NCBI GenBank assembly: GCA_964035545.1
Contig: OZ037765.1
Coordinates: 30,678,004-30,742,003, forward strand
Direction: 5' to 3'
From: Bugula neritina
Taxonomy: Eukaryota > Bryozoa > Gymnolaemata > Cheilostomatida > Bugulidae
Length of the DNA: 64,000 nt
The notes beneath the pieces are model-generated. The model saw only the letters and a list, made by a program, of their open reading frames with translations, did no database searches and was not told the origin of the DNA. Shown one piece after another: positions 54,401-64,000 of this stretch. Numbering within the stretch: position 1 is the stretch's first letter; the number at the start of each line of letters is the position of its first letter. A program made the translations under genes and the position numbers.

Positions 54401-56424
54401 ACTGCATACTTCTCAACTACACTTTACTGGAAATAATTGTAATAAAATAATATACCTCGGGTATATTTTCTATCAATTCACAACATTTTTTACACATTGC
54501 CTGCATACTACTAATATTACCACATTTAGCTTTGTCAAACATTTGTTCAACAAAGCTTTCTGAAAAACTGTCCTGTGTGACAACAAACTGAAGTCCTTCT
54601 GCCAATATTGATCTAATGGATCTTCTGTTTGTTTAGTTTTAAACCTTAGCCAAAGTGATTTCAAATTACTACATACCATTACTGTGTCTATACTCGTGAC
54701 TGCCCCCTTCACTAGGTCTATTTTATAACTCAGACTTGAAGAAGCCATTTCCATACACTGACAACCGGAAAATTAGCTGATCAATTGAAATTTCAAAATT
54801 TTTTTATGTGAAGGGAGTTATATCACCACACTTGGGGATACCAGTGAGCATGCCATATTTTTTAAACATCTTGTAATACAGTGTAATTGTTATATTTCGA
54901 TAGTTATATAATATTATTATGTGTAGTTTATTGTTTCATCATTTCATGGAATTTCTCCGCCTCATATCCTGTTACTCAACTCTCACTGGTACTAAGGGCC
55001 AAGTTCCTCCCTAGTGTGGCGTTTATCCTTGCTTCATTCACTAGAATTACATCTAACCTAGTAACTGTCACAGCTGCTGGTACTTTAGCGTCAAAGGCAT
55101 AATTCTAGCCCTAGAGAATTTAAATCTGCTATATGTTACACTTAATGTGTGCCTTTATAATTCAGTACCTTTTTTAGACCACTGAGCTTACACATTTGTC
55201 ACATTGACCTAATCAACCGTAAGTTGCATTTTCAAGATAGGCTCAACTGTAAATACCTACTGCTATGACTAATTCTTAGAACGTTGAAGCTTTCAACTGT
55301 GAAGTCGCGAAGGATCTTTTCAAGCTATTACATTTGTATGCGAGATTGTAGCTGTCGCAGTGTAACTGATTTTACCTTTATTATCATTGTGTGAGAATCA
55401 GTTATCAGCTTTATAGCTCACTTTGAAGTTTCACAGGGCTAGGAACTGTGATTTAAGCTTCACCATTTGATTCTTACTTTCCCTAAATCATTGATTGAAG
55501 CTACCTTTTTACTTGTCAATTTTCTCTTATTAGATTAAGGTAGTGGCAGTGAGCATTTGAAATTGCATCTGACCTTTTTGATGTGTAACTCTGATCAGGT
55601 TTTTATACAAATTCTCTAGGTGGGCATTTATCGTTGTGTAGTATTAACTAACAATGATATCCGTAAGCAACAGACAGGGGCTGTAGGTGTGTTTACATAC
55701 TGGTGTGAGATTCACTGCGTATTGTATATGTTACTCTCTGTTTACATTCACATTGTATATACCTGCACACCTAGCAGCACTCTGTAAGCTCCTCTTAGCA
55801 AATGCTACAAACTAAAGAATCGCAAATTGCTGACAGATTTGCTCTCATGCCTAACTCTGGCAACTATTCCAAAACACATTTTGTTTTATAGTTTAAAACT
55901 CAGGCGTGGATCAGACATAAACCAGGCAACCTGTTTAATAGCCTTCAGAAATTATTGCTATAGTTAACCAATTATTTTACATGATGGATGAGTTAGCATT
56001 AATTAGGTATGCAAGTATTCATTATACCTGTTGTGCGGTCAGCCTTGTGGCTGCAGCCTCTACACCTAAACTTTCTACAAGACTGTTGTAGATTACATGT
56101 TCCTTATTCATACGTAGAGTTTTATATAGACAGTCGATTTTTTAAATATTTTGGGCCTGAATTTGTGGGCTCGGTAACTTCCAAATGATTTAATATTGTT
56201 ATTTCCCCTGTTGTGAGTCCAAAGTCCATTGATAATAAGAGAAATCTGAAGGTATAGACAGATCCATAACCATTTGTCTGAAACCCTAATTTATATGTTT
56301 CAGAGCTGAGCAGTTCACTCTCTGAGATACCTGGTGACATTGGGCAGGAAAAGTGTTTCAAAGGAAGGAGAATTATTCGCATGTCCAATGTTAAGTAAGA
56401 ACTGATATTATATTGTAATATACA

Positions 56425-56695
56425 TCTACCACTACAGTGTACACATTTACCACTAAAGTGTACACACCTACCACTACATTATACACATCTACCACTACAG
56501 TGTACACACCTACCATTACATTGTACACATCTACTACTACAGTGTACACATCTACCACTACAGTGTACACACCTACCACTACTTTATACACATCTACCAC
56601 TACACTTTACACACCTACCACTACATTGTACACATCTACCACTACAGTGTACACATCTGTCACTACAGTTTACTACAGTGTACACACCTAACACC
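56425..56695. repeat. 21-bp minisatellite (TACACATCTACCACTACAGTG type)
   Basis: About twelve to thirteen units with small substitutions (ACATCTACC/ACACCTACC, CAGTG/CATTG/CTTTA). Because 21 is a multiple of three, it stays open on both strands (Thr/Tyr-rich on +, Val/Asp-rich on -); I do not regard these frames as genes. Confidence 0.85.
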
Positions 56696-57611
56696 ACAGT
56701 TGCAATACAAGGAGTTATAATAAGTATGTTTAACTGTAAAGATCGTACTATATATACTATGCTATTCTTTGCAATGCAGTGCTGGATTTTCATCAACGTT
56801 TACTTTTTTGTACACATAATATTAGTACCGGTCATATTTACATGATAGTATAAGTATTGATGCCATTGATACAGCAGCACAATCAATACAATATTATGGA
56901 GAACCGAACCTACAGGCTATGAAATACATGTTCAACGAATAACTATTCTCTAATTTTCCTTTCCCTGTCTAACAAATGGCTCATCCTTAACAAAAGTATA
57001 CTACGTTACATGTAGTTGTCGTACATTTATACAAGGGCTTTTCTACATACAACTTCACTTACTATTGCAACTCTGAGTATAGGATACTGTGTTGGGACTA
57101 TTACACAATTCATAACCTTCTTGGCAGCATTTTGTCAGCAGCGGATGTTTGGTGGTATTCAATGAAAGATAAGAGTATATATTAGAACCTGCAACCTTTG
57201 CTGTAGCTATAATTAGGTGGAGACCCACTTGCATTGCAACCCAACACATTATGCTAGTACAACTGCTGTGAATGTAGCATTATAGCATTTATTAATTAGG
57301 TGCTTAGTAAAAAATAGCTGCTTGTACTTAATATTATTCTCAGTGGTGGTAAACCATCCTCCCTGGACTTAGTAAGAAAATTCTACTAGCCATTTTGTGA
57401 AGCTGCATATAATTATTTAAAGTTATTCAAATTAGAGCATGAAAGGAGGTACTGGTTTGAAGTTTTTACAACATTTTTTATATAATACTTCATGCTACAA
57501 CATCTCCACGGTGGGCTGAATTAGAGGTTGGTTTTATAAAAGACAAAAATTGCTCTTTCTGTTGGTATTAAAAGTAACTAATTAATATTGGAGAAATCTA
57601 CACACAAAATT

Positions 57612-57673
57612 ATTTTAGCGGCAGCAATGGTTTAATGCTATTTATAGCATTACACCATTGCTGCTGCTAAAAT
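57612..57673. repeat. Hairpin with 29-bp arms
   Basis: The arms at 57612-57640 and 57645-57673 pair with two mismatches around a 4-base loop (TTTA). The arm text GCAGCAATGGTTTAATG resembles the head of the local SINE family, so it may be a SINE-derived palindrome. Confidence 0.6.
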
Positions 57674-57764
57674 TTTTCTACTTATACAAAATTTCAGCAG
57701 CAAAAGGGCCATCTATAGATAGAAATGGAACAGGGTTTTTGGGTAATGATATGTTTTCTATTGT

Positions 57765-57875
57765 GGTGAAGGCGAAATTATGACTAGATGTCCTTCCTAA
57801 AGTAACCAATGGTTTTACTGAGACTCAAACCACTGACTCTGTGTGTACTAAGCCACTAGACCACAGCTACTTTAC
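57765..57875 (-). mobile_element. tRNA-derived SINE fragment
   Basis: The complement reads as a tRNA-like head with GTGGTCTAGTGGCTTAGTAC (A-box region) and GGTTTGAGTCTCAG (B-box region), followed by CCATTGGTTACTTTAGGAAG as in the SINEs at 1991 and 61322. It ends about 70 bases before the first Trio-type exon. Confidence 0.6.
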
Positions 57876-57942
57876 TTTACAGTTTTTGTAAAGAAGCCAA
57901 AAGCAGCAGAATTCTATTAAATGTTTTTTTCTCTTTTTATAG

Positions 57943-60900
57943 AAAAAGAAGAAGTGAAGATGACGGATACACTTCTGACTCCTCTCTAATCTTCTACAGA
58001 GGTCCCAACCACCCTCACACTTTGCCGCAGAAGCTCGAACTCCCAGTTACATTGGTTAGTCACACTCCATGTCTACCAGCAGCCATGTATGCCATGTCCT
58101 ACTTTAGCAAGTTCAACTAAGGACCGTCTACATATGCTATGTGTTCTAAATTTATTGGCAGATCATATATATTACTAACCCAACATTCTCTGGCAAACTA
58201 AGGGTAGTCTATCCACTAGCTCGCCATTCCTACTATATGACTGCACATTTTGGCCTTCCATGACTACTACTACATTTCTAGTGACGTAGTAATGGACTGC
58301 TCTAAATTCCCTAATAGGATTAGCACAGGTGGAGAGCAGATAGCCAGTTTCCACCTAGTTTTAGTAGGTTTTGGTGAAGCAATGCTCAGCAATTTAGATT
58401 ACTGCAATTATTCGTTAGAACTCAAGCTACTATGAAAAACAGTTTTTTATGCAGTAACCAATTAGATTGCTTTCATTTTCCTCATCATTCATTCAACATG
58501 CAGCTATTAACAGCAGTCAGCACTTCGCCTGGGCCTAAATTCTTGGCTTTCACTCTGATGCCTAAAACTAGTTCCATGCCAGCTTGTGTAGCTTTTCTCA
58601 ATGTTTACAAATTTTATAGCAATAGGAAATATTTAGCTGTTTTGCCACTCACAGTGAAGACGAGTTTGTGCCACTGTGTATTGCTACATTAACTTTATAT
58701 TGGAACATATAGACCGGTTTTCTGCTCTCAAGTGTTGAACTAAAAGCTTTTGCTGCAATACAGTGCTATCGGTTCGCAGTGAGTAATTATTGATGAGATA
58801 AGGGAATTGCTATGTTGAGAACGCAGCTTACTTTAAACTCTGTCACATTTGCCAGCTTCACTAGGCCTACTTCAGCTGATTAGCTGTGAATTGCACCAAA
58901 ACCATAGTTATCTTAGTTTTCTATCACAATGATCTCTAAAGAAGATAAGAGATATATCATAATAAGATATCTCTGGAGAAGATAGGATATCTCAAAGGGC
59001 AGTCATATGTATCTTAACTTTGTGGTAGTAATAGACAGCAAAACAACTTCAATAACAAACAATTTCTCATTCAATGTTTACTATGCTGATATATATCTTA
59101 TTTCATTATATTTTAATCCACAGTAAACCTAGGACCCTTATTGTTCTATTTTTAGAGTAATTCTAGCCTAAGTGAGTCAAAAATAGATACAATGGGTCAG
59201 AGCAGAAGCAAACCTGACCGAATTGCCTCCAAACGGAGTGCTTCAGAAGAGAATGGCACACCTCAAAATAACAACAATGTACGTATAGTATTGCTAAACA
59301 AGCATGTTGTTTACAAAGTGTGTGTTTACGTATGAAGTGATTAAGCTACTTGTATAAGCAGAACAACATGAAGTAGGTGGGTAATGGGGAAATTAAGGAG
59401 GGCCTGTGTTCTAAATGATAAATGTAGTAAAAGAAGTTATGTTCTTGCTAGTATTTCAACTTGAACCCCAACCTAAATTCATTAAAAATGTCAAAAAACA
59501 TCAAATTTCTGTTTGCTTGTAAATGCCAAAGTTGTAGGCCTGAGTTTAGTCATGTGTCATGATAGTGTGATGGTTTGAACTATGTCTAGGAGGTTATTTC
59601 CTTCTACAGAACTTATTTCCTCTTGCTGGGTTTTGTGACAATGTTATGTTACATGTGTGTCATACGTGACTCAATGTAAAGTTAGTTGCAATCCTCAAGA
59701 ATGTAGATATACAATGTATGCATATAGTCACCAGATGTACTGGAAGTAAGCTTAGTTCCTGGTATACAATAACTAATACTAGATTTCAATGATGTCACGT
59801 ACACTTGTTAGGAACTTTGAAATCTTGAAATAGATTGTCATATTAAAAGTTAGTTTATTTGGCATGGACTCAATAGAACTGAAATATAGTGATTACTAAT
59901 ACTAATATAAATATTTATTACTGTAAGTGTTGACTATTTTGTGAGATAAGAAGATGGTGACTAAATAAATGTCGAAGATTTTCAGCTGAGGTAGACTCCC
60001 AGGCTACAAGAGCATGTAGCAGTTTTAGATATAAATCTTTCTATTGAAAATATGTCAAATTGTTTGACTCTGCATTCAACCATGTGAAATACTGAGCACT
60101 AAATTACATGTATGAAGTTCAAGTTTTGGTTGCCATAGTAACAACATAGTAACTTAACAATTATGTGCAAAGTTTCTAGTGTTCAATTGAATGTTGTGTG
60201 TTATTTATACAGGTCACACGTCCAACAATCATTATACAAGATGCAATGACCGGAAAGGAAATAGAGGGTACCAGCAATGATCTCCAAGATGCTACGGAAA
60301 GTCCAGAAGAATCAGAACCTTCAAACGTAAGTGCTTAAGGAAGGTTGAATGAATGGAACTCATATGCATTGAAAGTTCAATGCTTTAAATATAGAAATGG
60401 CTTACTGTAGTTTATTCTAGTTTTTATGTTATTTTCATGGGTTTAAATGTAGTTTTCTTTTTTTAGTTGAACAATGAGGAGATAGTCAATGCGAGATATA
60501 AAAGGAGGTAAGATTACTTGTTAACTAAATCGTTAAGCGTGAGCCACATGATGCGTGTTTTTGCAGACGAAAATTTGCACTACAAGTAGAAAAGGTGTCC
60601 ACTGTACCCGTTGAAAAAATATTCGCACTTGTTGCTCAGCATTCTGAAAGCAAGTGCGAATATTTTCTGTCGTCGTCACCTAATTGGCTGGTAGTTATTT
60701 AGCGAGCCCACTTTTTTAATTTAGTGCTACATTCCAGTAAATTGCATTTTATTGAAAGCGAGTAGATTTAAAAATGAAAATTTAATTTATCCCCCACGCG
60801 TAGCCATAGCAACAAGGCGAGCAGTAAAGTTGAACGCACATAACATTATTAGCTAGTAGTTTTTTCGAAAATATGCACTGTGTGGCCCAATGCTTACTTA

Positions 60901-63894
60901 TTATCTTAAGATATTTAATTGTTTCCTTACTATCTTAAGATATTTAATTGCTTGAAGTAAAATTATCTTCATACAATTCCAAGACTCTTATGCATCTTAT
61001 GTAACATTTTATATAGAATTTGAATTCTGCCATATTTTATATTTTTACAAATTTAGTTTCGTTCTGCAAGAACTACTTGAGACGGAGCAGAATTACGTCC
61101 TTGACTTAGATATCATTGTCCATGTAAGTCGAGTTTAATATCACAGTCTATAGTTGTTATTGGAAACATCACCAGTATTGTTATAGAGGTCAAAGCATTG
61201 TTATATAGGTCACAGCTTCTGCAGGCCAACTTGGTGATTGTTGAATACTTTGGAATGCTTTTGTAGATTTCAGTATAATTTGAGGTGAATCCATTATAGT
61301 CCAAGTTTATAGGAGTTATTTAGAGGGAGCAGCCGTGGTTTGGAGCTAAAACACTGGCTTAGTAAACACGAAGTCGTGGGTTCAAACCCCAGTAAAGGTC
61401 ATTGGTGATGTTAGGAAGAGCATCCAGTCATCATTGCTCCTGTGCCTCATCTGAATAAGTCCTTAGTCCGTTCTAACAAAAACCCTTTTTATCAGAGTTT
61501 GTCACAGCGATTGTTGACTATAAATTTGCATGAGTTTTTTTAGGAATTATAAAGGGATGCTTTCTAGTGTTGAAATATTGCATAGCATGGGTAGCAGTTC
61601 AAGCTGTTGAACATTGGACTGAGAATTGTTTATCTAACTGCCATTATTTCTCTCTCACCAGCTGTAACTGAGCATAGCTAGGAAATAATAGGAACTTTTT
61701 AAACATACAGACTGCATTGCAGTATGTAGGACTATAAGGATTGTGCTGGTGCCACAGAACATTGTACTTTTATACAGCTCATCAAATAGCAATTGGTATT
61801 GGCAATATGTCATTAGGAGAATGTTAAATAAAACTACCTCTCACTAACGAGAGTGGCAGTTGTTTAGCTAGCTGCCTGCAAAAGCTGCTAATGATTGAAA
61901 TATATGCTGTTTTTTTCTTTAGTGAAATCAGTTATTAAGCAGAAGCCAGTTGGTGGAGTTTATTGTATATGTGTGCTGATGAAAATATGCCGAGCTTACC
62001 TGCCGACTTGTTTATAAATGAATCTCAGACTATAAAAGTCAGCTCTTTATATTTAATGTAAATTTGTAGAGTTATATGGAAGAAATCAAAAATATAGATT
62101 TACCTGAAGGATTGAAAGGCAAAGAAAAAATAGTTTTTGGCAATATTCGGGCAATCCTGGCATTCCATAGAGAGTAAGTCAACTGTTGTGTACGTTGAGT
62201 AAGTTGGTGTACGTTGAGTAAGTCAACTGTGGTGTACGTTGAGTAAGTTGGTGTACGTTGAGTAAGTTGGTGTACGTTGAGTAAGTTGGTGTACGTTGAG
62301 TAAGTTGGTGTACGTTGAATAAGTTGGTGTACGTTGAGTAAGTTGGTGTACGTTGAGTAAGTTGGTGTACGTTGTGACTGACATTTTCCACGTGTGAGGT
62401 GTGATTCACTCCACTATAATGTGTGGGCGTAGTCACATTAAGTTAATGCCAATTATTACTCTAGATGGCTAAAGGCTTGTTAAATGCATTCGTTTCGAAA
62501 TCAATTGTCATGCCAATGGGTCTTGTTTCAAGGCAGGACAACTCCATAAATGTATTATGATTCCCAGTTGTTTTATCTAAATATTAAATCAATAAATATT
62601 GGCTTTAAGATTATAAAGTTGATCAGGTATGACTGTAGTAATTTCAAACTGCTTGAATGTTTGTCAAAATTTAGGTGATAGAATACTTTTATTTTATAAA
62701 TGAAATTCATTCTCTGATGAACTGGGTTACGTATAAGATTTATTTGGCTGTAGCCTCTACATCGAATATCAAGAGAATATCAGTGCATATAAAAGTGGTA
62801 GTTGATTTGCTTCAAAAAATACTTGTAATATGATCCATCATAAATTCACCGTGTTTATAAACGTTGTAGACAAAATTAGGCTAGGGCATTAGAAAGCACT
62901 AACCTTCTGCTATTAGTTTCAATTTCTACTCAAATAAATCAAGAGTAGTTTGTTTGCATTTTGCCAAAACAAATTTTAGGTGCTGTAAGCTGTTATGTTC
63001 TTTTAGCAAGTTCTTGCCTGGAGTTCAACAATTTCAAGACAACCCTCAAGAATTAGGTGCTCTATTCACAAAATATGTGAGTATGTTATAATACACACAT
63101 TTAATAAATATGTAAATTATATTATAGTGATATATAATATAATAAAGAATAAAACAGATTTTGCTTTTTACAAGCATCAAGCTTTGTAATTTTTTGTGAT
63201 ATGAAATATTGTTCATTTGCATGCATTTATTCGCACATGCTAATGACTATAATTAATTGTTAAAATATTTTAGGAAAAGCAACTCCGCCTGTACATAACT
63301 TATTGCGAAAATAAACCAAGATCAGAATATATAGTTACAGAATTTATGTCTACATTCAGAGTGAGTATTGTAATATTTTCTACTTGTCTCAATGTGTCTG
63401 GGCTACACACTGCATATACTGCAATATATATATGTCTATTCACATTCACAACTATTATATTCAGAAATATTATATTGCCAAAAAATATGCAAAGCATATT
63501 AATTTGAAATAATTTATTTTTTTAATCGTTAATTATTTTCCTAATAATTAATTATTTTTTTATAAATTGCATTCTTAATTGTTAATTAATTTATCAATTA
63601 ATAATTATTAGTTGCTTCCTTATTATAAGTCATTAGCAAGTTTTAAGAGAATTGTTTATTTCGTTTCCATAGAAACTCTCACAGCAGGTAAACACGAAGT
63701 TTCAGATTCAGGATTTACTTATTAAGCCAATACAGAGAATAATGAAGTATCAGCTGTTATTGAAAGACATCTTGAAGTACACAGAGCGGTCACATGAGCC
63801 AGTGATCACGTTACACAAAGCTATGGACGTCATGCACGCCGTCCCGCAAGCGGCTAACAATATGATGGAAGTTGGTAGAATAGATGGGTTTGAG
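57943..63894 (+). CDS. TRIO: Trio/Kalirin/p63RhoGEF-type Rho guanine-nucleotide exchange factor (internal part)
   Basis: Nine consecutive exons: 57943-58054, 59156-59278, 60213-60326, 60467-60507, 61057-61123, 62070-62173, 63007-63076, 63274-63360, 63673-63894; about 313 residues, all phases consistent. The first three exons give a Ser/Glu-rich, probably disordered linker. From exon 5 a Dbl-homology domain begins with [18 protein letters not shown] (CR1). It continues with [30 protein letters not shown] and the CR3 helix [19 protein letters not shown], and ends at [13 protein letters not shown]. These match the second (RhoA-specific) DH domain of Trio and Kalirin and that of p63RhoGEF much better than other Dbl proteins. 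The domain catalyses GDP release from Rho, often under G-alpha-q control. The PH domain should follow beyond the window, and upstream exons are missing. Which of the three family members it is cannot be settled here. Confidence 0.82.
59370..59525 (+). mobile_element. MITE relative in a Trio-type intron
   Basis: GTAGGTGGGTAATGGGGAAA, then TAAAAGAAGTTATGTTCTTG, then TTTCAACTTGAACCCCAACC follow the MITE at 35396 along most of its length. The right end (CATCAAATTTCTGTTTGC) is a worn version of its inverted repeat. Confidence 0.5.
60616..60666. repeat. Perfect 16-bp inverted repeat
   Basis: AAAATATTCGCACTTG and its exact complement are separated by 19 bases in a Trio-type intron. The stem is shorter than usual microRNA precursors and does not extend outward. 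Confidence 0.75.
61322..61541 (+). mobile_element. Full-length tRNA-derived SINE
   Basis: The head GGGAGCAGCCGTGGTTTGGA, the B box GGGTTCAAACCCC, the body GGTCATTGGTGATGTTAGGA and a T-rich 3' end are all present. Flanks AGGAGTTATT and AGGAATTATA resemble a diverged target-site duplication. It lies in a Trio-type intron and is the most complete member of the family here. Confidence 0.7.
62174..62374 (+). repeat. 19/25-bp minisatellite starting at a 5' splice site
   Basis: Units of the form GTAAGTTGGTGTACGTTGA repeat from the splice donor of the sixth Trio-type exon onward. GTAAGT starts at 62174 (the native donor), 62199, 62218, 62243, 62262, 62281, 62300, 62338 and 62357; the unit at 62319 has ATAAGT. 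Confidence 0.9.
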
Positions 63895-64000
63895 GTGAGA
63901 AATAGTATTCTATTCTATTTCATGGCATTATTTTTACTAATTAACTACTTGGTCGAAAGAGTGTAGAAAAATGTAGCCATCTGCGATTCCATACGTGAAG

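Noticed and set aside
56391-56796. Thr/Tyr-rich and Val/Asp-rich frames over the 21-bp minisatellite
   Set aside because: Open on both strands because the period is a multiple of three; no homology or start context.

Overview
The window is nuclear DNA of an animal. It is AT-rich and has short to medium spliceosomal introns, long dinucleotide microsatellites, tRNA-derived SINEs and DNA-transposon remnants. The gene content fits an invertebrate, most likely a lophotrochozoan such as a mollusc or bryozoan; the phylum is an inference and cannot be fixed from the sequence alone. All gene models below were built by hand from reading frame, GT/AG (one GC/AG) splice sites and phase agreement between neighbouring exons.

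Layout. 1-8139 (+): the last 14 exons of DNA-PKcs (PRKDC), ending with FAT, PI3K-like kinase and FATC. 8478-36089 (-): five tandem paralogous genes for Golgi HNK-1-type carbohydrate sulfotransferases. Each has four coding exons with the same intron phases, and each lies in a larger duplicated unit that includes its 5' flank. 36090-42951: no gene recognised. 42952-45565 (-): a complete six-exon gene for a secreted two-Ig-domain protein resembling ImpL2, an insulin-binding protein. 45566-57942: 12.4 kb without a confident gene, but with a TGACCT-rich array, a 202-bp AT run, a 21-bp minisatellite and a few exon-like minus-strand frames. 57943-63894 (+): nine internal exons of a Trio/Kalirin/p63RhoGEF-type exchange factor, including most of a Dbl-homology domain; the gene runs off the right end and starts left of the first exon found.

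The genes do not form a functional unit; this is ordinary eukaryotic synteny. The notable part is the sulfotransferase cluster. Because five copies can be compared, later insertions stand out: a 748-bp terminal-inverted-repeat element, a hAT-like end with a multiplied terminus, a 690-bp insert, a 2-kb GC-richer insert with a zinc-finger-like frame, and a MITE nested in a SINE. The copies also differ by an 81-bp stalk duplication and a one-codon deletion that separates copies 4 and 5 from copies 1 to 3. A second notable feature is a minisatellite that starts at a Trio-type 5' splice site and has copied GTAAGT nine times.
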